Part shown: positions 8,432-17,600 of the stretch, in pieces
Position numbering within the stretch: the first letter of the stretch is position 1
Layout: each line of letters begins with the position of its first letter
Source: Collinsella sp.
GTDB lineage: Bacteria; Actinomycetota; Coriobacteriia; Coriobacteriales; Coriobacteriaceae
Assembly (NCBI GenBank): GCA_018382125.1
Contig: JAGZQO010000007.1
Span: 12,827 to 76,826, forward strand
DNA: 64,000 nt
Direction: 5' to 3'
Notes under the pieces: model-generated
What the model was told of the DNA's origin: nothing
The model's input: only the letters and a program-made list of their open reading frames with translations
The model's database searches: none
Translations under genes and position numbers: made by a program

Positions 8432-9195
8432 AGGAGCATGCCCCCCGCCACCAGCATGGCAAGCATCGCGAGCTCGGCCCATTGCAGAAACCATCCGGCC
8501 AAATCACCCGTCACCCCGCCGAAGCGGGACAGAGCAACATGGCGGTACCACGCGAGCGCCAAAAGCCCCGCCACCTCCATAAGGGCGCCGACGGCCCGAG
8601 CGCACGCGACCATCCCTGCAGCCGAAGCCGCGGCGAAAGCGCAAAGCGGCACGACGATCGCCGCGCGCTTCTTCGCAGGCGAGAGCCCCGCGGCCATGCC
8701 GTCCGCCCGCGCGGCAGGCCAGCATTCTACGGCGAGCCCCGAAAGCGCGCGGGAGAACACGAGCGAGCACAGAAGCGCGAGGAACGCCCCCGCCGTAAGC
8801 GGCAGCGCGGTGAACAGGGAAAACTGCAGAATAAGGTACACGACAACACCGATGACCCCGAAGGCGCCCGCCCGCGGGTCGTGCATGATCTCGAGCTTTC
8901 GCTCGCGCGGGGCCCAGCTTGCAAGCGCATCGGAGGTGTCGCAGAGCCCGTCTAGGTGGATGCCTCCCGTCACCGCCACAGACAACGCCACGAGCACGGC
9001 CGCGACGATGGTCGCGGGCACGCCGAGCAGGTTCGCCACGTGCCCCCACGCCGTCATGAGGAAACCTTCCGCGACGCCCACCAGGGGAAACGCGGCAAGC
9101 GCATGGGTTGATCCGAAATCGGTCCAGGCCGATTTCGGGACGGGGATGCGCGAGAACGTTCCGAACGCCGCGCAGATTGCCTCTGCTATCTTCAC
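8428..9195 (-). CDS. cobS: Adenosylcobinamide-GDP ribazoletransferase (cobalamin synthase)
   Basis: CobS is a membrane enzyme joining adenosylcobinamide-GDP to alpha-ribazole (phosphate). The 255-residue hydrophobic protein carries the family signatures TGGIHLDGLCDTSDAL (about residue 75), RKLEIMHDPRAGAFG and the C-terminal FGGVTGDLAGWFLQWAEL. A GTG start is chosen because it overlaps the cobU stop (GTGA) with GAAGGA nine bases before it. It acts after CobU and with CobT, both encoded just upstream. Confidence 0.95.
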   Translation of the reverse strand: MKIAEAICAAFGTFSRIPVPKSAWTDFGSTHALAAFPLVGVAEGFLMTAWGHVANLLGVPATIVAAVLVALSVAVTGGIHLDGLCDTSDALASWAPRERKLEIMHDPRAGAFGVIGVVVYLILQFSLFTALPLTAGAFLALLCSLVFSRALSGLAVECWPAARADGMAAGLSPAKKRAAIVVPLCAFAAASAAGMVACARAVGALMEVAGLLALAWYRHVALSRFGGVTGDLAGWFLQWAELAMLAMLVAGGMLL

Positions 9196-9740
9196 CTTGT
9201 AGGTCCTTCGCCTTTCATCCACACGGGAATCCCGCATACCACTTCGACTGCGCGGTCGGCCAGCGCCGCCACGCCCGCGTTCACGCGCGCGAGCGCGCGC
9301 CTCCATGCCTCGGTCCCCTCATCGTAGCGCATCCCATCGGCGAACACGTCGACGGTGACCACCACCGTATACGCAGCGGCCTGAGCGAGCCGTTCGATGC
9401 CTCCTAGCACCTCTCGCGCCGCAGCGTCGGGGTCACGTGGGGACAAGCCGCCTTCCGCGAAGAGCTCGTTCGCAACCAGGTTGCCCACGTCCTCCAAAAG
9501 AAGCGTGCAGCCGCGCGGAAGCCCGGGCACTGCGGCGCCCACGTCACGCGTGCGCTCGAGGGTGGAAAACCCCTTACCCTCGCGCAGTGCCCGATGGCGC
9601 GCAATGCGGCAGGCGCCATCTTCCCCGAAGGGCTCCATCGTTGCCAGGTACACGCGGGGGCCGTCGTGCCCGAGGCACAGGGACTCGGCGTAGGCGCTCT
9701 TGCCGCTCGCGGCGGCGCCGATGACGAGCGTCACCGTCAT
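9192..9740 (-). CDS. cobU: Adenosylcobinamide kinase / adenosylcobinamide-phosphate guanylyltransferase
   Basis: CobU phosphorylates adenosylcobinamide and attaches GMP. The 182-residue protein has an intact P-loop (GAAASGKS) right at the N-terminus, the VYLATMEPFGED strand, a RIARHRALR block with the guanylylated-His region expected of CobU, LLLEDVGNLVANELF, and CGIPVWMKG near the end. The ATG overlaps the cobT stop by four bases (ATGA). It is the intact partner of the degenerate CobU-like domain encoded two genes downstream. Confidence 0.95.
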   Translation of the reverse strand: MTVTLVIGAAASGKSAYAESLCLGHDGPRVYLATMEPFGEDGACRIARHRALREGKGFSTLERTRDVGAAVPGLPRGCTLLLEDVGNLVANELFAEGGLSPRDPDAAAREVLGGIERLAQAAAYTVVVTVDVFADGMRYDEGTEAWRRALARVNAGVAALADRAVEVVCGIPVWMKGEGPTR

Positions 9741-10879
9741 TTCCCGGCCTCGAAATGCTCGTAAGCAGCCATGCCAGTCGCCGTGAACGTCTTCCCATCC
9801 CGGTACACGCGCAGCGCCGAATCCAGAAGGGGCAGATACGCCATGGCGCCCGCGCCCTCGCCCAAGTGCATGCCTGCGTCGAGGGGTGCCTTTATGCCGA
9901 GCTCGCGAAGGAGCTCCTGGCTTGCGGGTTCGCTTGATGCGTGGGTGCCCACGAGGTAGCCCAAGGCGTTGGGGCACAGGCGCGCCGCGCACAAGGCCGC
10001 CGTGCAGGATATGACCCCGTCGAGGAGCGCCGGCGCCTTCGAGGCCGCGGCCCCCAGGTAGAAGCCGCACATCGCCGCGATGTCGAAGCCGCCCACCTTC
10101 GAGAGCACGTCGATCGGGTCGGCAGGATCGGGCGAGTTCGCGTCGATAGCGCGCTCGACCACGTCGCGCTTACGCGCGAGCGAGGCGTCCGAGAGCCCCG
10201 CGCCGCGCCCGACGAGGTTCCGCGCGTCCGCCCGGATGAGCACTGCGGCCACCGCCGCCGAGGTGGTCGTGTTGCCGATGCCCATCTCGCCCGCGGCGAG
10301 AAGGCGCACGCCGGCGCGGACAAGCCCGCACGCGACGGCGATTCCGACATCGATCGCGCGCACGGCCTCATCGCGAGACATGGCGGAGCCGTGCGCGATG
10401 TTGCCGCTCCCCCGCCGCACGTTCGCGCGCACCATGCGAGCGTCTTCTATGCCCCGGGCCACACCCACGTCGACGGGCACGACCTCGGCACCCGCGAACG
10501 CCGCCATGCGGCAGGCGCTCGTGGCCCCCTCGCACATGTTGCGCGCGACGGCTCGCGTCACGTCTTGCCCGCTTTGCGACACGCCCTCGGCAACGACCCC
10601 GTTGTCGGAGAAGAATACCGCGAGCGCACGGGGAAACTCGGCCACCTCGGCGCTCCCCTGAGCTGCGGCGATACGCGCGACGGCGTCTTCAAAGTCGCCC
10701 AATCCCCCCAAAGGATGCGCGATGGAATCCCACGCGGCGTACGCGGCGGCGCGGGCACACTCATCTGCGGGCGCGATCCGGGAGAGCGCGGCTTCGAGCA
10801 CGGTGCCCGGCGCCGACGAGAACGCGCGCTCGACTTCCTCGCGGATGCAGGCAAGCGCGGTTTCGGTTGCTTCAGCCAT
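9737..10879 (-). CDS. cobT: Nicotinate-nucleotide-dimethylbenzimidazole phosphoribosyltransferase
   Basis: CobT activates the lower-ligand base to alpha-ribazole phosphate. The 380-residue protein has the family motifs FFSDNGVVAEGVSQSG, NIAHGSAM, the active region GEMGIGNTTTSAA near 215, and DAGMHLGEGAGA with the conserved catalytic Glu near the C-terminus. The ATG follows GAGGAG and overlaps the cbiA stop by eight bases. No lower-ligand synthesis genes (bluB or bza) are visible in the window, so the base may be scavenged or made elsewhere. Confidence 0.95.
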   Translation of the reverse strand: MAEATETALACIREEVERAFSSAPGTVLEAALSRIAPADECARAAAYAAWDSIAHPLGGLGDFEDAVARIAAAQGSAEVAEFPRALAVFFSDNGVVAEGVSQSGQDVTRAVARNMCEGATSACRMAAFAGAEVVPVDVGVARGIEDARMVRANVRRGSGNIAHGSAMSRDEAVRAIDVGIAVACGLVRAGVRLLAAGEMGIGNTTTSAAVAAVLIRADARNLVGRGAGLSDASLARKRDVVERAIDANSPDPADPIDVLSKVGGFDIAAMCGFYLGAAASKAPALLDGVISCTAALCAARLCPNALGYLVGTHASSEPASQELLRELGIKAPLDAGMHLGEGAGAMAYLPLLDSALRVYRDGKTFTATGMAAYEHFEAGK

Positions 10880-12254
10880 GCCGTCTCCTCTCTGCGAACG
10901 ACGCTGTGGCAGACGCGAACGCGCGCGCAACGTCGGGGTTCGCAGGATAGTACACATGCGGGAAGCCCGCAACCAGGGCCGGGGTGGTCGTCATGCACGG
11001 CCAGCCCTTGTCGCGCCGGGGCTTCTGCGCCCAGAAGTCGCCGCCCGGGCAGGTGGACTGCCAGTAGTGGAACTCGTGCGCGCGGATGCGTGTGCCGCGC
11101 GGCCCGTAGAGCCCGTAGCGTTGGGAAGTGAGCTCCACGTACCCGAAATGGGACAGCCTTCCCCCGTTCTCGCTTGCGCCCTCAAGGGCGCCCGCAACAG
11201 GCCAGCGCCGCCCCTCGCTATCGGAGATTTCGCGCTGCAGGTACAGAAACCCACCGCATTCGGCAACCGTCGGCATGCCGGATTCCACCGCACGCCGCAC
11301 CGCCTCGCGCATCGGCGCGTTCTCGGAGAGCTGCCGCGCATGGAGCTCCGGGTAGCCGCCTCCCAGATAGAGGGCGCTTGTCCCCCGGGGCAACTCGCTA
11401 TCACACAGGGGGCTGAAAAAGGCCAGCTCGCAACCCAGGTCCTCGAGCGCGCGCAGGTTCTCCTCGTAGTAGAACGAGAACGCCTCGTCACGTGCGACGG
11501 CGACGATGGGCCGCGCTCCCGCGATCGGCTCCAACCGGTAAGGTTCCTCGCGGATATCGGGTGCCGTCGCCGCTATTTCGAGCAAGCGGTCGACGTCGAC
11601 GCTCTTTTCCACCAGCTCGGCCATCTTGTCGATGCGCGCGGAGAGCTGCTCGACCTCGTCGGCGGTCACAAGCCCCAAATGCCGGCTTTCGAGCGAGAAC
11701 GCATCGTCGGCGGGGATATTCCCCAAAACCGCGACACCCGTGTGTTTCTCGATCGCAGGCTTCGCGTAGGCGCAGGCAGCGGCGCTCGTCTTGTTCAGCA
11801 CGACGCCGCGCACGTTCGCACAAGGCAGGAACTCGGCGATGCCGCGAATTACGGCGGCGAGCGATAAAGACGCCCCGCGCCCGTTCACCACTAAAACGAC
11901 CGGCGTTTCCGTGTCGCGCGCAACCTGGTAGCTGCTCGCGTCGGCCACGCCGGGCGCCATGCCGTCGTAGAAGCCCATGACCCCCTCGAGCACCGCGACA
12001 TCCGCGCACGCGGCGCCGCGTGCGAGCAGGGCGCGCAGCGTCGGGGCGTCGGTGAAGAAGCCGTCTAAGTTGCCCGAGCGCGCGCCCACGACGCGACGAT
12101 GAAAGAGCGGATCAATGTAGTCGGGGCCGCATTTGAAGGCCGCGCATGCGAGGCCGCGGCGCGCGAGCGCGCGCAGGAGCGCGCACGTAACGACCGTCTT
12201 GCCGCTCCCGCTCGAGGGCGCAGCGACCATGAAGCGCGGGATGGTCGTGCTCAC
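10872..12254 (-). CDS. cbiA: Cobyrinic acid a,c-diamide synthase
   Basis: CbiA amidates the a and c side chains of cobyrinate. The 460-residue protein has the N-terminal P-loop-like PSSGSGKTVVT, the FKCGPDYIDPLFH motif, LEGVMGFYDG, and a C-terminal glutaminase domain with the nucleophile in VAECGGFLYLQ and the His in HEFHYW. A GTG start overlapping the cbiET stop (GTGA) is used. The frame stays open upstream, but that part would be inside cbiET and is rich in basic shadow sequence. Confidence 0.94.
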   Translation of the reverse strand: MSTTIPRFMVAAPSSGSGKTVVTCALLRALARRGLACAAFKCGPDYIDPLFHRRVVGARSGNLDGFFTDAPTLRALLARGAACADVAVLEGVMGFYDGMAPGVADASSYQVARDTETPVVLVVNGRGASLSLAAVIRGIAEFLPCANVRGVVLNKTSAAACAYAKPAIEKHTGVAVLGNIPADDAFSLESRHLGLVTADEVEQLSARIDKMAELVEKSVDVDRLLEIAATAPDIREEPYRLEPIAGARPIVAVARDEAFSFYYEENLRALEDLGCELAFFSPLCDSELPRGTSALYLGGGYPELHARQLSENAPMREAVRRAVESGMPTVAECGGFLYLQREISDSEGRRWPVAGALEGASENGGRLSHFGYVELTSQRYGLYGPRGTRIRAHEFHYWQSTCPGGDFWAQKPRRDKGWPCMTTTPALVAGFPHVYYPANPDVARAFASATASFAERRRHG

Positions 12255-13498
12255 CGGGCGCCGCCTTCCCCACCTGCACCACGCGCGCTGACGAGGAACA
12301 CGGGGTTTTGCGCCTTCATAAGATGGTGCGAGCCTACAGCCTCGGCGCGGGCGGCCGACACCTGGCAAGCCTCGAACCCCTTAAAGCGCGAACTCGAGAG
12401 GAGCGCGCACGCCTCGGTGAGCGTCTCAACGGTGACGCATGGCACGCACAGGCGAACCTGCGAGTTCTTCTCGAGCGCCACCTCCACGATGGAGGGAAGC
12501 TCGCCCGCGCTCCCGCCGACGAACACGGCGTCGGGGACGGGCAGTATCGCGAGCGCTTCGGGGGCGACACCGGGGACCGCATGCACGTTGCCGCACCCGA
12601 ATGCATCCGCGTTCTCTCGGATGAGCCGCACGCCGGCCGCGTTGCGCTCGACCGCCCATACCGACCCCGCTCGCGCGACGAGCGCCGCCTCGATCGACAC
12701 GCTCCCCGTGCCGGCGCCGACGTCCCACACGGTGTCGGTCGCGGTAAGGCGCAGCTTCGCGAGCGCGACGGCGCGCACCTCCTGCTTGGTCATGGGAACG
12801 TCGCCGCGGATGAAGAGCTCGTCGGGAATGCCCGAGGAAGCGTACGGCCAGCGGGAACTCGCGGCGCGGGATGCGAACTCGATAAGCATCACGTTCAAGT
12901 CGTCGAACGTCTGACCTGCGATTTCACTTGCGGTCGCGCAGGTGATGCGCTCGTCGGGGTACGACAGGCGCTCGGCCACCGTCACGCGCGCATCCCCGAA
13001 GCCCGCCTGCACAAGCTCGCCCGAAAGCCGCGAGGGGTCTTCCCCGCCCGACGTGACGAGAAAGAGCTCACCTGCGCGCTCGGCCTCGGCCACGATGTCG
13101 CACGCCACGCCGTGAGCGCTCGCGAAGCGCCAATCCTGCCATGGACGCGCGAGGCGCTCGGCGAGATACGACGCTGAGCTTATGCCGGGAACAACGCGCA
13201 CGTCCACCTGCGCGTCGCCGGAGAGCGCCTCCACCAGGCGGCGCGCGCCGCTGAACAGCCCCACATCGCCCGTCATCACGACCACGGCGCGCCGCCACGA
13301 CGCCGCATCGGTGAGCGCGGCGACGATGTCCGCCGTCTTCACGAGCTCGCATCTCACCACGTCGGGCGGCACGTCGATGCCGGCAAGCGCGCGATGAGCG
13401 CCGATGACCACGTCGGCGATGTCGATCGCGTCGAGCGCCGCGCGCGAGAGCAAGTCGGGGTTTCCGGGCCCCGCCCCGATGATCGTTACCTTTCGCAT
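12251..13498 (-). CDS. cbiET: Precorrin-6B C5,C15-methyltransferase / decarboxylase (CbiE-CbiT fusion)
   Basis: This 415-residue protein joins two steps. The N-terminal half (about 1-205) is a tetrapyrrole methylase of CbiE type (IIGAGPGNPDLLSRAA; VVPGISSASYLAERL), which methylates C5. The C-terminal half (about 225-405) is a CbiT-type class I methyltransferase with the SAM motif WDVGAGTGSVSIEAA, which methylates C15 and removes the C12 acetate carboxyl. The fusion equals CobL of the aerobic pathway and is also common in anaerobic clusters. The start lies within the end of cbiH. Confidence 0.95.
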   Translation of the reverse strand: MRKVTIIGAGPGNPDLLSRAALDAIDIADVVIGAHRALAGIDVPPDVVRCELVKTADIVAALTDAASWRRAVVVMTGDVGLFSGARRLVEALSGDAQVDVRVVPGISSASYLAERLARPWQDWRFASAHGVACDIVAEAERAGELFLVTSGGEDPSRLSGELVQAGFGDARVTVAERLSYPDERITCATASEIAGQTFDDLNVMLIEFASRAASSRWPYASSGIPDELFIRGDVPMTKQEVRAVALAKLRLTATDTVWDVGAGTGSVSIEAALVARAGSVWAVERNAAGVRLIRENADAFGCGNVHAVPGVAPEALAILPVPDAVFVGGSAGELPSIVEVALEKNSQVRLCVPCVTVETLTEACALLSSSRFKGFEACQVSAARAEAVGSHHLMKAQNPVFLVSARGAGGEGGAR

Positions 13499-14229
13499 GG
13501 AATCTCCCGATACCCGCGCGGCGTGACCATACGGCCGCCTACGAGCTTCGTGTCAGCGTTGCCGACGAACACGGTGGTGAACATGTCGGCGTCGAACTCC
13601 CCCAGCTCGGAGAGCCTGCACATGCCCGACTGCTGCCCCTCGCGCCCGATGTTGCGTACCCAGCCGCAGAGCGTGTCGGGGGCCTTCCATTCGAGCATAA
13701 TCTTCGCCGCGCGCGAGAGCCTGTCGGCGCGCTTTCTGCTGCGCGGGTTGTACAAGCAGATGCAGAAGTCGGCGCTCGCCACGGCGGCGAGCCTGCGCTC
13801 GATGACCTCCCACGGTGTGAGCAGGTCGGAGAGCGACACGACCGCGAAGTCGTGGGCAAGCGGGGCGCCGAGCACCGCCGACCCGCTCTGAGCCGCGGTG
13901 GCCCCGGCGATAACTTCCACGTCTACATCGGGGTAGTCCTCCGCAAGCTCCAGCACGGGGCTCGCCATGCCGTACACGCCCGCGTCACCGCTGCACACGA
14001 GCGCCACGGCTTCTCCGCTCTGCGCGCGCGAAAGCGCCAGGCGGCACCGTTCGACCTCGTGCATCATCGGCGTCGCGAGATGCGCCGCGTCGGGCACGGC
14101 GGCGAGCGCGAGCTCCACGTATTTCGTGTACCCCACAACGATGTCGGTCGCCTCGAGCGCGCGCCGAGCCGCAATCGTCATGCCGTCGGGGCCGCCCGGG
14201 CCAATCCCCACCACGAAGATCTTTCCCAT
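13486..14229 (-). CDS. cbiH: Cobalt-precorrin-3B C17-methyltransferase
   Basis: CbiH methylates C17 and drives ring contraction. The 247-residue protein is a tetrapyrrole methylase with the glycine-rich start VVGIGPGGPDGMT, the VCSGDAGVYGMASP motif that is typical of CbiH/CobJ, and the EVIAGATAAQSGSAVLGAPL region. The later IYNPRS-like CLYNPRSRKRADRL and GWVRNIGREGQ blocks also fit. The ATG is preferred because AAGGAG stands five bases before it; the GTG directly in front would give the GTGA overlap with cbiG. Confidence 0.94.
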   Translation of the reverse strand: MGKIFVVGIGPGGPDGMTIAARRALEATDIVVGYTKYVELALAAVPDAAHLATPMMHEVERCRLALSRAQSGEAVALVCSGDAGVYGMASPVLELAEDYPDVDVEVIAGATAAQSGSAVLGAPLAHDFAVVSLSDLLTPWEVIERRLAAVASADFCICLYNPRSRKRADRLSRAAKIMLEWKAPDTLCGWVRNIGREGQQSGMCRLSELGEFDADMFTTVFVGNADTKLVGGRMVTPRGYREIPCER

Positions 14230-15362
14230 CACCGCTCCTTAAACGAAAGTTCGATAGTTGCCTTGGAAAACGCGACGGTCACGCCGCCGTGAGCGAGCTT
14301 CGGGAAGATAAGTTTGCCCCCGCCCACGAGCGCCGCGCGCTCGCACACGTTGTCGACCCCCACCGTCGCGCGCACGAAATCAGATGGCGAAACGCTGCCT
14401 TCGACCTGCGACAACTCCTTTGCGGAATACGTCGCAAGCGGGATATTGCGCGCGCGGCAGAAGACGAGCAGACCCTCCTCGTGCGCCTTCACGTCGATCG
14501 TCGCCGCCTCGCGGACGGCCGAAGGCGAGATGCCCGCCTGCCCGCACGCGAGAAGAAACGCCTCCCCGATCGCTTCGGCACACGCACCGCGACGGCACCC
14601 TATGCCCGCAACGATGCAGGGCACGACAAGGCGAAGCGGCTCGGGCGCAGGCGCCTGCGCCCGCACGCCCGCCGGCTTCCCCGTCTCACCGGCGGGCACG
14701 ACCACGCCCGTTGTCTCCGCCGCGCAAACGGACGCACCCGCATTCGCGCCAGCGAACGGCGACACGACGATATCGGCCCGAGCGCGGTCGGACGCAATGT
14801 CAACCCCCTCAGGCGGCTGTCCCGAAATCGGCATGTCGGAATAGAGCGCCACGCGCCCGCCCGAAAGCAGCCGCGCCGACACTCGCTTGATGGCCTCGGG
14901 ATTCGAAACGGCGAGCCCCGCACGGCGCGCCCACGTATCCACCGCCCACACGCCGCGGACGTCGGTCGCCGTGGTGATGACGGGAATGGCCCCTGCCACG
15001 CGTGCCACAGTTTGCGCCAGCTCGTTCGCACCGCCCAAATGCCCCGACAAAAGCGGGACGGCAAAGCGCCCCGCCTCGTCGATCGCCACAACCGCGGAAT
15101 CGCTTGCCTTCGAGGCGACATGCGGCGCGATAGCCCGCACGGCGATGCCCGCCGCGCCCACGAACAGAAGCGCGTCCGACGCTTCCCACGCGAGCGCCGT
15201 CCATGCGCGCAGGTCGACCTTCCCCTCGCCGAACCCGCGCGAAACGGAAACGTCCCAGCCAGGGTCATCTTCACCTGTCTGCGCGCAATCGGAAAGCGCG
15301 CGTGCGATGCGCTCCGCCAACGCATGCCCCCTCTCAGTGAACGCTATGCAGGAAACCCTCAT
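14229..15362 (-). CDS. cbiG: Cobalt-precorrin 5A hydrolase
   Basis: CbiG opens the delta-lactone of cobalt-precorrin-5A and releases acetaldehyde, a step of the anaerobic pathway. The 377-residue protein has the N-terminal domain (about 1-130) with FVGAAGIAVRAIAPHV and AVPLLSGHLGGANELA, then a middle linker and the C-terminal domain with IVAGIGCRRG and TIDVKAHEEGLL. All are family hallmarks. The ATG follows the stop of the broken cobI gene directly. Together with CbiD, its presence shows that this is the oxygen-independent route. Confidence 0.95.
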   Translation of the reverse strand: MRVSCIAFTERGHALAERIARALSDCAQTGEDDPGWDVSVSRGFGEGKVDLRAWTALAWEASDALLFVGAAGIAVRAIAPHVASKASDSAVVAIDEAGRFAVPLLSGHLGGANELAQTVARVAGAIPVITTATDVRGVWAVDTWARRAGLAVSNPEAIKRVSARLLSGGRVALYSDMPISGQPPEGVDIASDRARADIVVSPFAGANAGASVCAAETTGVVVPAGETGKPAGVRAQAPAPEPLRLVVPCIVAGIGCRRGACAEAIGEAFLLACGQAGISPSAVREAATIDVKAHEEGLLVFCRARNIPLATYSAKELSQVEGSVSPSDFVRATVGVDNVCERAALVGGGKLIFPKLAHGGVTVAFSKATIELSFKER

Positions 15363-15596
15363 CTAGCGCACCACCATCGTCGAGAAGTAGCTGCCCCGAT
15401 CAGGCACATCGTCGAGCGAGCGGTATACGCGCTCGCCCGGAAGCCCACAGTCCTCTACGAGCTCGGCACCGTCGAAGGCGCCCTCCTCGCGAAGGATGCG
15501 CCTCGTGTCCACAAGCGAGCGGCGCGCCTTCATGACCACCCTCGTCCCCGGCCAGCCGATTGCGCGGCGCACCCCGCACAGCACGCCTTTACTCAT
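15363..15596 (-). pseudogene. cobI: Internally deleted precorrin-2 C20-methyltransferase remnant
   Basis: The 77-residue reading frame starts MSKGVLCGV, which is how CobI/CbiL begins before the glycine-rich SAM motif. It then jumps to RRAIGWPGTRVVMKARRSL and continues to the normal CobI C-terminus (VERYGLPGERVYRSL-like sequence, ending YFSTMVVR). Intact CobI/CbiL is about 230 residues, so roughly 150 central residues, including the SAM site, are missing without a frameshift. The frame still overlaps the cbiD stop by eight bases and abuts cbiG, as a live cobI would. No other cobI/cbiL is seen in the window. Function is almost certainly lost. Confidence 0.8.
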
Positions 15597-16773
15597 ACGT
15601 CGCCCCCAATTCCCCGATAACTGCATCGGCACCCGACGTGCGGAAAAGCTCGCGGCTCTCGGCGTCGAACACGACCGCGGCGATGTCGCATGCGCCCGCC
15701 GCGCGACGGCGCAACCTGTCCTCGATTGCCGCAGCGAGCGAGGCGCGCGCAGCGTCCCCCACGCCGGCGGCCTCGATTACCTCGAGCGCCGCCGTGGTCG
15801 TGACCGACGACATGATCTCGCACACGGTCTTCGCGCCCGCGCCGGCCAAGGCCGCGTGGGCGGCCAGAATCTCCGCGCGGCAGTCGGCGGTACGCGAATG
15901 GGTGTCCATGATGCCACCCGCGACCTTCACCAGCTTGCCGATGTGTCCCACAAGAAGGACATTGGTAAATCCCTCGCGAACGCAGCAATCAATCGCATCG
16001 CCCACGAAGTTGGAGATGAAGACCACCGGCGCTCCGTTTAGGTGGAAATGCCCCGAGATGAACTGCGCGCCGTAGTTGCCGGGCGTGAGCACGACTCCGC
16101 GTCGCCCCATAGCCGCATGCTGCCGGATCTCGAGCTCGATGCTGTCGCGCAAGGCAGCGAGGCTGCGCGGCTCGACGATGCCCGTCGTGCCCAGGATGGA
16201 GATGCCGTCCTCTATCCCCAGGTGCGGGTTGAAGGTCTTTTTGGCAAGGGCAACACCCTCGGGTACCGAAATCGTCACAGCAATATTTCCAGAAAAGCCG
16301 TGTGCGACGCACACCTCGCGCACGGCCGAAGTTATCATCGCGCGCGGCGTCGCGTTGATGGCGGCCGCCCCCACCGGCTGCTCGAGCCCGGGCAACGTCA
16401 CGCGCCCCACGCCCACGCCACCATCGACGGAAACTTCCGATTCGCGCGCGGGCACGCCCTTGCTGCCCGAAGTGCCCGTGCCCGACCCCGCATGTTCCAC
16501 GCGCGCATACACGAGCACGCCGTCGGTCACATCGGCATCGTCGCCTGCGTCCTTTCGCACGGCGCACTGGGCGCACCCCTCGCCGATGTATGCGTCGACC
16601 ACGTTCGCCTCGACGGGCAGCCCGCCGGGGGTGACGATCGACACGCGGCCGGCGGGCTTTCGTGACAAGAGCATCTCGCAGGCCGCCTTCGACGCGAGCG
16701 CGGCGCAGCTCCCCGTGGTGTACCCGCAGCGCAGGCGGGTCGTCCCGGTATATATGTAGTGCTCGAAGGCCAC
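15589..16773 (-). CDS. cbiD: Cobalt-precorrin-5B C1-methyltransferase
   Basis: CbiD methylates C1 in the anaerobic pathway. The protein has the family start LRCGYTTGSCAALASKAA, the motif ETV-like GLEQPVGAAAINATPRAMI, LGILGTTGI-like ISILGTTGIVEP and the later SNFVGDAIDC block. A GTG start at 16773 gives 394 residues, normal for the family, and leaves one base between it and the cbiF stop. GGAAGG lies about 13 bases upstream. The open frame further upstream lies inside cbiF and is not used. Confidence 0.93.
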   Translation of the reverse strand: MAFEHYIYTGTTRLRCGYTTGSCAALASKAACEMLLSRKPAGRVSIVTPGGLPVEANVVDAYIGEGCAQCAVRKDAGDDADVTDGVLVYARVEHAGSGTGTSGSKGVPARESEVSVDGGVGVGRVTLPGLEQPVGAAAINATPRAMITSAVREVCVAHGFSGNIAVTISVPEGVALAKKTFNPHLGIEDGISILGTTGIVEPRSLAALRDSIELEIRQHAAMGRRGVVLTPGNYGAQFISGHFHLNGAPVVFISNFVGDAIDCCVREGFTNVLLVGHIGKLVKVAGGIMDTHSRTADCRAEILAAHAALAGAGAKTVCEIMSSVTTTAALEVIEAAGVGDAARASLAAAIEDRLRRRAAGACDIAAVVFDAESRELFRTSGADAVIGELGATYE

Positions 16774-16774
16774 G

Positions 16775-17566
16775 TTAGCTGCTCGCCTTCCGATACCCCG
16801 TGGCAAACGAAGGGTCGTAAAGCTTGCTGCGCTCGTACGACTCCGCTTGCGCGCCGTCGTGCGCAAGTCCGCCGCGAGCTCCGAGCACGCGGCCCACCAC
16901 CACGAGAGCCGTGCGGTCGATGCCCTCTCGCGCGCCCGCATCGGCGAGCGTGCCCACTGTGCAGCGCACCACGCGCTCCTCAGGCCAGGTCGCCTTGTAC
17001 ACGAGCGCCGCCGGCTCGTCGGAGCTGCGGCCCGCGGCCAAAAGCTCGGCGGAAAGCTCGGCGAGCATACCCGAGCTCAAGAAGATGACCATAGTCGAGC
17101 CGCTTTCCGCCATGGTGCGCATGCCCTCGCCCGCGGGCATGGGGGTGCGCCCGGAAAGCCGCGTGATCACGACCGACTGGCTGATTCCCGGCAGCGTGTA
17201 TTCCTGGCGAAGCGCCGCCGCGGCACCGCAAAAGCTCGACACGCCGGGCACCACCTCGTAGTCCACGCCGCGCGCGTCGAGCGCGTCCATCTGCTCCTGG
17301 ATGGCGCCGTACAGGCACGGGTCGCCCGTGTGCAGGCGCACCACTTCCTCGCCCCGTGCATCCGCCGCGCACATCACGTCGAGCACTTCCTCCAAGGTCA
17401 TGTGCGCACTGTCATAAACGACGCAGGATTCCTTACACTCAGCGAGCAGCTCGGGGTTCACAAGGCTCCCCGCCCAAACGACCACGTCGGCCGCGCGCAG
17501 AAGACGCACCCCGCGCAGCGTGATAAGGTCGGCGGCGCCCGAACCTGCGCCAACGATATGAATCAT
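16775..17566 (-). CDS. cbiF: Cobalt-precorrin-4 C11-methyltransferase
   Basis: CbiF/CobM methylates C11. The 263-residue tetrapyrrole methylase has IHIVGAGSGAADLITLRG at its start, VVWAGSLVNPELL, RLHTGDPCLYGAIQEQ and the VPGVSSFCGAAAAL motif. These match CbiF more closely than other methylases. The ATG at 17566 is preferred because it follows GGGAAGG and gives the conserved N-terminus; a longer frame would run through a large hairpin. It is the first gene of the minus-strand operon and probably shares its promoter with sixteen genes downstream. Confidence 0.95.
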   Translation of the reverse strand: MIHIVGAGSGAADLITLRGVRLLRAADVVVWAGSLVNPELLAECKESCVVYDSAHMTLEEVLDVMCAADARGEEVVRLHTGDPCLYGAIQEQMDALDARGVDYEVVPGVSSFCGAAAALRQEYTLPGISQSVVITRLSGRTPMPAGEGMRTMAESGSTMVIFLSSGMLAELSAELLAAGRSSDEPAALVYKATWPEERVVRCTVGTLADAGAREGIDRTALVVVGRVLGARGGLAHDGAQAESYERSKLYDPSFATGYRKASS

Positions 17567-17600
17567 CCGAGCCTTCCCTTCCCGTTTCTCGTCGCAACTG

